The notes under the pieces: model-generated | Database searches by the model: none | What the model saw: only the letters and a program-made list of their open reading frames with translations | What the model was told of the DNA's origin: nothing | Translations under genes and position numbers: made by a program | DNA from: an uncultured Brevundimonas sp. | GTDB lineage: Bacteria; Pseudomonadota; Alphaproteobacteria; Caulobacterales; Caulobacteraceae | Length of the DNA stretch: 7,076 nt | Reading direction: 5' to 3' | NCBI GenBank assembly: GCA_946481405.1 | Contig: CAMLNY010000054.1 | Location: forward strand, 1 to 7,076 | Shown: positions 1-5,478 of the stretch, piece after piece | Position numbering within the stretch: position 1 is the first letter of the stretch | Layout: each line of letters opens with the position of its first letter

Positions 1-357
1 GGCAGCGTCGATGCGCGCGGCTACCTGACGCTGATCGGCCGCAGCAAGGACCTGATCATCAGCGGCGGCTACAACGTCTATCCGGCCGAGGTCGAGGCGG
101 CGATCGACAGCTTCCCCGGCGTCCAGTGCAGCGTGGTGGTGGGCCTGCCCGACGCCGACCTGGGCCAGCGGGTCCACGCCATCGTGGAGACGGCGGACGG
201 GCGGCTGGATGAGGCGGGGCTGAGCGCCTTCCTCGCCGAGAAGATCGCGCCCTACAAGCGGCCGCGCACGCTGGAGATCACGACCGAGCGGCTGCGCGAT
301 GATGCCGGCAAGGTGCGAAGGTCGGCGCTGCGGGCCGAGCGGATGCAGGGCGTCTAG
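1..357 (+). CDS. Acyl-CoA synthetase (AMP-binding family), C-terminal part only
   Basis: The reading frame is open from the first base and ends at TAG 355-357, giving the last 118 residues of an adenylate-forming acyl-CoA ligase. These enzymes activate a carboxylic acid with ATP and transfer it to CoA. The A8 hinge motif is visible at residues 13-30 (GRSKDLIISGGYNVYPAEVE), followed by the C-terminal lid domain (VVVGLPDADLGQRVHA). The catalytic lysine lies in DDAGKVRRSALRAE (K104 of the fragment), in the place of the usual GNGK-type motif. The N-terminal ATP/AMP-binding domain lies outside the window, so the substrate cannot be guessed. It converges on the minus-strand operon and ends 114 bases from the last gene there. 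It differs clearly in sequence from the second ligase at 2302-3785, so it is not a recent copy. Family assignment is firm; specificity is unknown. Confidence 0.93.
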   Translation, partial: GSVDARGYLTLIGRSKDLIISGGYNVYPAEVEAAIDSFPGVQCSVVVGLPDADLGQRVHAIVETADGRLDEAGLSAFLAEKIAPYKRPRTLEITTERLRDDAGKVRRSALRAERMQGV

Positions 358-363
358 AGGCGT

Positions 364-403
364 GAATTGGACTCGGAGTGCACCGAGTCCAACGAGTCCA
401 ACT
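364..403. repeat. Inverted repeat (10-bp stem) plus extra direct copy of one arm between convergent genes
   Basis: TTGGACTCGG (367-376) and CCGAGTCCAA (383-392) are perfect reverse complements separated by six bases. The nine bases CGAGTCCAA of the right arm are repeated immediately at 393-401. The left arm can therefore pair with either of two right arms, giving alternative hairpins. Lying between two converging stop codons, it could act as a two-way transcription barrier. There is no T-run after the stem on either strand, so it is not a textbook intrinsic terminator. A REP-like dispersed element is the alternative. Confidence 0.6.
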
Positions 404-471
404 CTGAAGACGACCTCGCATCTCTCGGGCGCAGGGTGTTGATTTAATTCCTAAGTCCTGCCGCTTGCGGT

Positions 472-840
472 TCAGGCCGCCGCCGGGTCCTTCATCTGGA
501 AATAGTCGCGCCAGGCGACGATCTTGCCGTCCCGGAATTCGATGATGCCCATATAGGGGTGGGAGACCTCGACGCCGTCGGCGTTGACGTAATTCTCCTG
601 CCCCTCGGTCAGGACCTTGTCGCCATTCTCGGCCCAGTTCACGAGTGTCCACTTCGTCGCCGAGTGGTTGGCCCAGTACTTCGTGATGAACCGGTCGACC
701 CACTCCTTGCCGATCAGGGGACGGGTGCCGACGTGGTAATGGTATTCGACGTCGTCGGCGAAGAAGTCGAGGAAGGCGGGCTTGTCGCGCGCCTCCGAGA
801 CGACCATCAGCGCCCGAAGACGCTCGATCGGGCTGGTCAC
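472..840 (-). CDS. SnoaL-like / NTF2-fold protein (second of pair)
   Basis: This encodes 122 residues, typical for a single SnoaL-like (NTF2 superfamily) cone-shaped domain. The GTG start (838-840) lies within GTGA, overlapping the stop of the upstream paralogue by four bases, and is preceded by GGAAGG with a 7-base spacer, so translation is probably coupled. Recognisable elements are an N-terminal helix pair, FADDVEYHYH at about 27-36, RPLIGKEWVDRF, WAENGDKVLTEGQENYV in the central strands, and FRDGKIVAWRDYFQ near the C-terminus. The WRDYF ending resembles limonene-1,2-epoxide hydrolase, but the Arg-x-Asp of that catalytic triad is replaced by Gly-x-Glu (EGQE), so epoxide hydrolysis should not be assumed. 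Members of this fold include isomerases, cyclases, hydrolases and dehydratases acting on hydrophobic substrates. It is about 30% identical by eye to its neighbour, and a heterodimer is possible. Confidence 0.9.
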   Translation of the reverse strand: MTSPIERLRALMVVSEARDKPAFLDFFADDVEYHYHVGTRPLIGKEWVDRFITKYWANHSATKWTLVNWAENGDKVLTEGQENYVNADGVEVSHPYMGIIEFRDGKIVAWRDYFQMKDPAAA

Positions 841-1238
841 GTGCTGGCCTTCCGGGCGTCCGGCCTGGCAGGGGCGTGAACCTGGGACGTGTCGTAGTAG
901 TCCCGCATCCGGTAGATCAGGCCGTCGCGAACCTGGAAAACCTGGACGAAGGGGTTGTCCATCTTCACGCCCGAGGCGCGGTCGACCAGGACCTCCATTC
1001 CCTCGACGAACAGGATCTCTCCGTTCTCGGCCGAATGGGTGATGCGCCATTCCTGCTGGTCGAAGCCGGCCTCGTAGTTCGAGAGGAATTTCCGCATCTT
1101 GTCCTTGCCGACGGCCGGACGTTTTGTGGGGTGCCAGTGGTACTCGATGTCGTCGGCGAGGGTGGCGATGAAGCCTTCCACATCGCGCTTCTTCCAGGCG
1201 GCCATCATGGCCTCCACGACCTGCATGTTCTGACCCAT
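837..1238 (-). CDS. SnoaL-like / NTF2-fold protein (first of pair)
   Basis: This encodes 133 residues. The ATG at 1236-1238 is chosen because AGGGAGA lies 7 bases upstream; an earlier ATG at 1280 has no such site and would sit inside the likely promoter. Core elements match the downstream paralogue: LADDIEYHWH, KRPAVGKDKMRKFL, HSAENGEILFVEGMEVLV, then VRDGLIYRMRDYYD. As in the partner, the limonene epoxide hydrolase Arg-x-Asp pair is Gly-x-Glu (EGME), while the late RDYYD aspartate is kept. The C-terminal tail (APARPDARKAST) is low-complexity, and its gene end overlaps the next start. No signal peptide is visible, so a cytoplasmic enzyme or binding protein is expected. By context it may act on an intermediate of the pathway served by the ligases; the actual reaction is unknown. 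Confidence 0.9.
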   Translation of the reverse strand: MGQNMQVVEAMMAAWKKRDVEGFIATLADDIEYHWHPTKRPAVGKDKMRKFLSNYEAGFDQQEWRITHSAENGEILFVEGMEVLVDRASGVKMDNPFVQVFQVRDGLIYRMRDYYDTSQVHAPARPDARKAST

Positions 1239-1267
1239 GGCGCGTCTCCCTATGTTCGTTGACCGAA

Positions 1268-1296
1268 ACGCTAGGACCATAAGTCTGCTTATGCAA
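1268..1296 (-). promoter_or_regulatory. Candidate promoter and operator ahead of the SnoaL pair
   Basis: Reading the minus strand, TTGCAT (1296-1291) and TAGCGT (1273-1268) are 17 bases apart and could be weak -35 and -10 elements. They would place transcription start about 20 bases upstream of the ribosome site of the first SnoaL gene. A perfect inverted repeat, CATAAG-N4-CTTATG (1278-1293), overlaps the -35 end and fills much of the spacer, as a repressor operator would. The tandem HxlR regulator encoded just upstream is the obvious candidate ligand-responsive protein. The repeat is seen directly; the promoter and the regulator pairing are inference. Confidence 0.45.
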
Positions 1297-1331
1297 GCGC
1301 CCTGACGACGCTTTCACATTTGAACTGATGG

Positions 1332-2270
1332 TCAGCCGACCGGCTTGATCCGCCCGGCCTTCATCAGCACGTTTTCGAGCGTCAGCCGGCCCTTGCAGGC
1401 GCTGCAGCAGACCTGGGGATTCAACGGCTCGCCGCAGACGTGCTTGATGTGGACCGGCGGCCCGGCGCGGTCCTTCAGGTGGGTATCGGCCCAGGTCATC
1501 ATGGCCAGGGCGTGGGGATAGAGGTCCCGTCCCTTGGTCGTCAGCCGGTACTGGTAGCGGGGCGGCGTCATCTCATAGAGGCGGCGTTCGAAGATGCCGG
1601 ACATCTCCAGCGTCCGCAGACGGTCGGTCAGGATGTTGGAGGCGATGCCCAGAACGCTCTGGATCTCGTCGAACTTGTGCAGGCCGAAATACTGGACGGA
1701 GACCACGAGCGCGGTCCAGCGGTCGCCCAGCAGATCGACCAGCTCGATGGTCGGGGCCTCGTCGTTCGGCTGGCGCCGGCGATGCATGCGCTGGACCGGC
1801 AGTTTCTCCATCCCCTGACCGGGTCCGGGGGTGAAGGTGCAGGTGTGCAGGGTCAGGGGCTCGCCGCAGCCGCCGCAGCGCAGCTCCGGCAGCATGGCCT
1901 TGCCGCAGTCGTTGTGGGTGAAGACGGTCGGGGCACGACCTCCGGTCACGCCCCAGCGCACGCCCCAGCCCCACATCAACATCATCGAATCGAACAGGCC
2001 GAGACCGCGCGGCGTCAGGTGATAGGCCATGCGCGCGCCCTCATCCTTGTGGGGCTTCTTGACCAGGATGCCGTGGCGCTCCAGCGCCGCCAGACGGCTG
2101 GACAGGGTCGAGCGGGCACCCCCCAGACGGGCGTGGAATTCCTCGAACCGGGTGGCGCCGAGGAAGGCTTCCTGAACGACCAGAAGGCTCCACCGGTCGC
2201 CCAGTGCATTGAGGGCGCGGTTGACCGAGCTCTTTGGAACCAGACGGATTTTCGGCGCGACGCGGGACAT
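1332..2270 (-). CDS. HxlR-type transcriptional regulator with two tandem winged-helix domains
   Basis: This encodes 312 residues, about double a normal HxlR regulator (100-150). The first half has NRALNALGDRWSLLVVQEAF, FEEFHARLG, STLSSRLAALERHGILVK and YHLTPRGLGLFD; the second repeats this as ELVDLLGDRWTALVVSVQYF, FDEIQSVLGI, NILTDRLRTLEMSGIFER and YRLTTKGRDLYP. Each half is followed by a cysteine-rich tail: HNDCGKAM...LRCGGCGEPLT in the first, HVCGEPL...CCSACKGRLT in the second, both fitting a small metal-binding knuckle. The protein may therefore act as a pseudo-dimer in one chain. The ATG at 2268-2270 has an AGAGGGG site just upstream, with close spacing. The gene starts 31 bases after the broken ligase ends and is probably cotranscribed with it. 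HxlR/MarR-like regulators usually respond to small ligands or redox state; the ligand here is unknown. Confidence 0.92.
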   Translation of the reverse strand: MSRVAPKIRLVPKSSVNRALNALGDRWSLLVVQEAFLGATRFEEFHARLGGARSTLSSRLAALERHGILVKKPHKDEGARMAYHLTPRGLGLFDSMMLMWGWGVRWGVTGGRAPTVFTHNDCGKAMLPELRCGGCGEPLTLHTCTFTPGPGQGMEKLPVQRMHRRRQPNDEAPTIELVDLLGDRWTALVVSVQYFGLHKFDEIQSVLGIASNILTDRLRTLEMSGIFERRLYEMTPPRYQYRLTTKGRDLYPHALAMMTWADTHLKDRAGPPVHIKHVCGEPLNPQVCCSACKGRLTLENVLMKAGRIKPVG

Positions 2271-2301
2271 GACCCCTCTTAGGCGACGCCGTTAGGTCTT
2301 A

Positions 2302-2664
2302 TCAAGCAACCGTCAGTTTCTGGCGGCGGACGACCAGTCCGGCGGCCTCGCGGTCGAAGGTTTCGGCGGTGACGCCCTCCTCGCGCAGGCCCGTCTTCTG
2401 GATCTTGTTGGTCGGGGTCTTGGGAAGCGACGCCTCGACCCGGACGTAGCGGGGCACCATGAAATGGGTCATGCGCGGGATCAGCCATTCGACCAGTTCG
2501 CGCGGATCGATCTCGGCGCCGTCGACCGGAGCGACAGCCACCATGACTTCCTGCTCGCCGCCGGGCATGTCGACGCCGTAGGCGGCGCATTCGCGGACGG
2601 ACGGGTGGGCCGTGACCTCGATCTCGATCTCCAGCGAGGACATGTTCTCGTCGAACGGCGCCAC
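2302..2664 (-). pseudogene. C-terminal remnant of the broken acyl-CoA ligase
   Basis: This reading frame carries the lid domain that belongs with the N-terminal part at 2697-3785 but lies in a different frame. Homology begins about ENMSSLEIEIEVTAHPSVRE, just beyond the A8 hinge, and continues through GGEQEVMVAV and FMVPRYVRVEASLPKTPTNKIQKTGLRE to the family-typical tail TFDREAAGLVVRRQ. The catalytic lysine motif TNKIQK is intact. The first residues from GTG 2662-2664 (about MAPF) are not ligase-like; they come from the inserted segment. No convincing ribosome site precedes GTG 2664 or ATG 2643, and an in-frame TAG lies at 2671-2673, so independent expression is doubtful. A lid domain alone would not be an active ligase. 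Confidence 0.8.
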
Positions 2665-2728
2665 AGCCGACTACTCGGCGCTCCCGACGGCGATCTTCAC
2701 CGATCCCGAGCTGGCCGGAGTCGGCCGC
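2650..2728 (+). pseudogene. Inserted fragment of a flavoprotein disulfide reductase gene (opposite strand)
   Basis: Read on the plus strand, codons 2669-2725 give DYSALPTAIFTDPELAGVG, ending the resemblance at 2725; TAA follows at 2750-2752. The pattern [PT]-x-[AV]-[IV]-F-T-D-P-E-[LI]-A-x-V-G is the well-known beginning of the C-terminal dimerisation domain of the pyridine nucleotide-disulfide oxidoreductases (dihydrolipoamide dehydrogenase, glutathione reductase, mercuric reductase). The expected continuation (LTE...) is absent: ligase sequence resumes on the other strand at about 2727. Upstream, ligase sequence ends at about 2650-2660. The scrap is thus about 70 bases and lies exactly where the ligase lacks its A7-A8 segment. 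The match rests on memory of the family and a short stretch, but the conserved motif is distinctive. Confidence 0.65.
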
Positions 2729-3785
2729 GGACGCGACCGCAGGAGCGCATAACGGGATCGTTGATCGCGCTGATCAGCGGGCCGGACACCTCGGTCATGT
2801 TGAAGCCGGACAGATAGTCGAAACCGAACCGCTTCCCGAGCGCCGCCGTGTCCTCATTGATCGGCGACAGGGTCACCATGCGCAGCGGATTGTCGGCGTC
2901 GTCTGGCCGGGGCGGCTCCTTCATCAGGAAGGAGGTCAGGGCGCCGATCAAACCCGAGCAGACGGTCGAGCCGGTCTCGCGCACCGTGTCCCAGAAGCGG
3001 CGGGTGTCGAAGGCCTCGAACAGGGCGACCGAGCCGCCGCAGGCTACGGCGGCGGTGATGGCCGAGATGCCGCCGACGTGGAACATCGGCAGGTTCACCA
3101 GCATCCGGTCGGACTGGACCATATAGCCGTAGGTCACCCGGGCCGTGGTCCACTCCTGCACATAGGAGGTGATGACGGCCTTGGACGGTCCCGTCGTGCC
3201 GGAGGTGAAGATGATCACCGGGGGGTCGTGCGGGTGCTGGGGCAGGGGAATGCAGGCGGCCGGATCGCCTTCGAGCGCCGAAGCCTGTTCGATCTCGACG
3301 GGGAGGTCGAGCGGGGCGGACGGGCCGGTCAGGATCAGCCGTTCGACGGCGCCCAGAGACAGACATTCGAGACGCGGGGCGAGGTCCGGGTGGACGATCA
3401 TCACGCTCGCGCGGGTCTTGCTGATGGCGTGTTCCAGAAGGCGGCCGCGGAAGCTGGTGTTGATGGGGGCCAGCGCCGCGCCGGCGTAGTTGGCCCCGAA
3501 CCACGATCGCAGCAGGGCAGGGCCGTTCGGCGCCCAGGCCGCGACGATGTCCCCGCCCTTCACACCCCGTGCCTGCAGGGCGGCGGCGGTCGAGAGGGCG
3601 CGGCGACGGGTCTCGGCCCAAGTCCAGGTTTCGCCGGTCTCGAAGCGGATGAAGACCGTGTCCGGCGTCTCGGCGGCCCAGCGGTCGATCAGCCGGGGGA
3701 TGACGCAGTCCTCGGCCGACGGCGGAGTCGGGTCGAACCAGGGCAGGTGCAGGCGGGGGTCGTTCAACGGGCCGGCTCCTGCCAT
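2697..3785 (-). CDS. Acyl-CoA ligase (AMP-binding), truncated N-terminal part of a broken gene
   Basis: The frame encodes 362 residues of an adenylate-forming ligase of the crotonobetaine/carnitine-CoA ligase-like type, against roughly 540 for intact members. ATG 3783-3785 has AGGAGG 7 bases upstream and overlaps the MFS gene end by 22 bases, pointing to coupled translation. The phosphate-binding motif FTSGTTGPSK is at 193-202, PMFHVGG at 233-239 and the A5 motif FNMTE at 328-332. Ligase similarity stops after INDPVMRSCGRVR (about residue 353). The last nine residues (GRLRPARDR) are junction sequence before TGA 2697-2699. The A7 motif with the ATP-ribose-binding aspartate (TGD) and the A8 hinge are missing; the lid domain resumes at 2302-2657 in another frame. 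A truncated protein may be made, but ligase activity is not expected unless this is an assembly error. Confidence 0.85.
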   Translation of the reverse strand: MAGAGPLNDPRLHLPWFDPTPPSAEDCVIPRLIDRWAAETPDTVFIRFETGETWTWAETRRRALSTAAALQARGVKGGDIVAAWAPNGPALLRSWFGANYAGAALAPINTSFRGRLLEHAISKTRASVMIVHPDLAPRLECLSLGAVERLILTGPSAPLDLPVEIEQASALEGDPAACIPLPQHPHDPPVIIFTSGTTGPSKAVITSYVQEWTTARVTYGYMVQSDRMLVNLPMFHVGGISAITAAVACGGSVALFEAFDTRRFWDTVRETGSTVCSGLIGALTSFLMKEPPRPDDADNPLRMVTLSPINEDTAALGKRFGFDYLSGFNMTEVSGPLISAINDPVMRSCGRVRGRLRPARDR

Positions 3786-5122
3786 TCACGGGCCTCCTCG
3801 ACGCTGTCGCGATAGGGCTTCAGCGCCCGGCCCAGCATCAGGGCGGCGATGGAGACGGTGATCCCGCTGACGATGGCCAGCGACAGGCCGATGCTCTCGT
3901 CTCCGCCCAGCCACTGGTCGCTGATGGCGGCGACGACCGTCGGGCCGAGGCCGAGGGAGACGAGGTTGCCGATCAGGAAATAGATGGCGGTGATCTGGGC
4001 CCGGAGCTGGTTGGGAGCCACGGCCTGCAGCGAGGTGGCGGGCAGGCTGTTCATCACCCCGGCGAAGAAGCTGAACCCCGCCAGCATGGCGATGGCCAGT
4101 TCGCGCGACGGCATCAGGGGCATGGCCACGGCGAACGGGATGCTGGCGACCAGCGAGAGGATGGCGACGCGCACGGGGGCGTCGGTGCGGCCCCTGGCGG
4201 CGAACGCGTCCGTCAGCCAGCCGCCGACCAGAACGCCGGGGGTGGCCGCGAGCAGCAGGACCAGACCATAGGCGAAGCCGACCTCGGCCGGGGTCATGCC
4301 GTGCTGGCGGATCATCACCGCCGGCGCCCAGGCGAGGTAGGAGATGCCCGCCATGCCGAAGATCGAGAAGGCGAAGATCAGCATGTAGAAGGTCGAGCGC
4401 CGCGCCCACATGTATTTCAGCACGCCCGCCTGAACGCCCGACTTCGTCACCCCGTGGCGCGGCGGTTCGCGCACGATGAGGAAGAGGGCCGCGATCAGGA
4501 GGCCCGGCGCGCCGACGAGAACGAAGGTCTGCTGCCATGGCGCGAGTTCGCCGAGGAAGGGCAGTTCCATCGATCCCGCTTGGGCGATGGCGTCGATCAC
4601 CGCCCCGCCGATCATCAGGGCCAGACCGGCGCCGACATAGGGGGCCATGGAATAGACGGCCAGCGCCCGGGCGCGCTGACGCGGCGGAAAATAGTCGGAG
4701 ATCATCGAATAGGCGGCGGGCGACAGCGCGGCCTCGCCGATGCCGACGCCGATGCGCGCGGCGAACAGGGCCCAGAAGCTGTTGGCGAGACCGCAGGCCA
4801 CGGTCATCACGCTCCAGACCACGATGCCCCAGAAGATGATCCAGCGTCGGCTGCCGCGATCCGCCAGCCGCGCCAGAGGCACGCCCATGACGGTGTAGAA
4901 GAGCGAGAAGGCGATCCCGGCCAGCAGGCTGAACTGGGTGTCGCTGATCGTCAGGTCCGCCCGGATCGGCTGTACCAGCAGGGTCAGGATCTGGCGGTCG
5001 ATGAAGCTGGAGGTGTAGGCGACCATCAGGGCCGCGACCGCGAACCAGGCCCATCCCGAATGGGGCCAGATCCGGGGCGTCGCCGGTTGTCCCACGCCCA
5101 TCACGCCGTCGCTCGCACTCAT
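3764..5122 (-). CDS. MFS transporter, spinster-like family
   Basis: This encodes 452 residues, a normal length for a 12-helix major facilitator carrier in the inner membrane. The first helix (about 25-40) ends in SSFIDRQILTLLVQPIRADL, a signature of the bacterial spinster-like group. The cytoplasmic loop 2-3 motif A is GVPLARLADRGSRR (80-93). Helix 4 and its loop carry RIGVGIGEAALSPAAYSMI and the basic stretch YFPPRQRARAL. A central loop around 218-245 separates the two six-helix halves, and further hydrophobic helices run to about residue 432. The C-terminus is short and charged. ATG 5120-5122 has GAGG 7 bases upstream. As first gene of the operon, overlapping the ligase gene, it probably moves the pathway's acidic or amphipathic substrate, or exports a product; direction and substrate cannot be read from sequence. 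Confidence 0.94.
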   Translation of the reverse strand: MSASDGVMGVGQPATPRIWPHSGWAWFAVAALMVAYTSSFIDRQILTLLVQPIRADLTISDTQFSLLAGIAFSLFYTVMGVPLARLADRGSRRWIIFWGIVVWSVMTVACGLANSFWALFAARIGVGIGEAALSPAAYSMISDYFPPRQRARALAVYSMAPYVGAGLALMIGGAVIDAIAQAGSMELPFLGELAPWQQTFVLVGAPGLLIAALFLIVREPPRHGVTKSGVQAGVLKYMWARRSTFYMLIFAFSIFGMAGISYLAWAPAVMIRQHGMTPAEVGFAYGLVLLLAATPGVLVGGWLTDAFAARGRTDAPVRVAILSLVASIPFAVAMPLMPSRELAIAMLAGFSFFAGVMNSLPATSLQAVAPNQLRAQITAIYFLIGNLVSLGLGPTVVAAISDQWLGGDESIGLSLAIVSGITVSIAALMLGRALKPYRDSVEEAREWQEPAR

Positions 5123-5266
5123 GCCGGGACCTCGTTCAATCTCAAGATGAAAGCCACTTTCGCAGTTGCGAGATGATGATGGAAGCGCGTCGAACGCGGG
5201 CCGTCGCGGAACGACGGTGTTGCGGAGCCCGTCATGACTGAACGCCGATCACGCACTCTCAACTCC

Positions 5267-5280
5267 CTGTTCCGGAACAG
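5267..5280. promoter_or_regulatory. Perfect 14-bp palindrome, candidate operator
   Basis: CTGTTCCGGAACAG is its own reverse complement with no spacer, and the flanking bases do not extend it. It lies 145 bases upstream of the MFS start and about 120 bases upstream of the putative receptor -35 box. This suits a dimeric regulator acting on one or both divergent units. The regulator is not identifiable here; the HxlR protein of the operon is one option, though its proposed site at 1278-1293 has a different sequence. Confidence 0.45.
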
Positions 5281-5401
5281 ATAAGTGTCCGAAAACCCGT
5301 CGGCTCTGTGTCCGGTCGGGTAGGCGAACGGCCAAGCGTAGCCTGAGCGTGTCGCCTTGCTCACACTGAAGCACACAAGTCGGTCTGATTACAAAAGCTA
5401 T

Positions 5402-5429
5402 TTGACAGTCTCAATTCGCCAGTTACAAA
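5402..5429 (+). promoter_or_regulatory. Candidate sigma-70 promoter of the TonB-dependent receptor gene
   Basis: TTGACA (5402-5407) matches the consensus -35 hexamer, and TACAAA (5424-5429) follows after 16 bases as a plausible -10. Transcription would start near 5436, giving a leader of about 40 bases containing a CCTCG-N5-CGAGG stem (5445-5459) and the Shine-Dalgarno sequence. The two TTACAAA repeats bracket the -35 box, the second overlapping the -10. The assignment is by eye only. Confidence 0.5.
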
Positions 5430-5478
5430 TCAGCCTGAGAAGCACCTCGGCTAACGAGGGCTCATGGGAGGATTGGGC

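Larger units (their letters stand above)
5123..5478. promoter_or_regulatory. Divergent intergenic control region (356 bp)
   Basis: No convincing gene is present. The region separates the start codons of the minus-strand MFS operon and the plus-strand TonB-dependent receptor, so it must hold promoters for both. Directly visible are a hairpin at 5201-5217 (CCGTCG-N5-CGACGG), the 8-base palindrome GTCATGAC at 5231-5238, a perfect 14-base palindrome at 5267-5280, two copies of GTGTCCG (5285-5291, 5308-5314), two copies of TTACAAA (5389-5395, 5423-5429), and a small stem at 5445-5459 in the receptor leader. The part from about 5380 to 5435 is visibly AT-richer than its surroundings, as expected for a promoter. 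No strong minus-strand promoter could be picked by eye. Confidence 0.6.

Noticed and set aside
472..1238. Calling the SnoaL pair limonene-1,2-epoxide hydrolases
   Set aside because: The RDY[FY] ending is shared, but the Arg-x-Asp catalytic residues are Gly-x-Glu in both proteins, so only the fold is supported.
1295..1313. AAGCG-N9-CGCTT as a terminator after the regulator gene
   Set aside because: The stem is only five pairs with a nine-base loop and no T-run; too weak to call.
472..1317. A single 281-residue minus-strand protein covering both SnoaL genes
   Set aside because: The first 159 residues are an out-of-frame reading of the first SnoaL gene; only the part from GTG 840 resembles a real protein.
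2697..3785. A simple frameshift in the ligase (sequencing error of one or two bases)
   Set aside because: Restoring either frame across 2650-2730 does not recover the A7/A8 motifs; about 70 residues are truly absent and foreign sequence is present.
5119..5376. 85-codon minus-strand open frame upstream of the MFS gene
   Set aside because: It overlaps the MFS start, has no recognisable domain and lies over the palindromes and presumed control sites.
5464..5466. ATG as start of the TonB-dependent receptor
   Set aside because: It would place GGGAGG inside the coding region; the GTG 15 bases downstream has ideal spacing from that site and begins a typical signal peptide.
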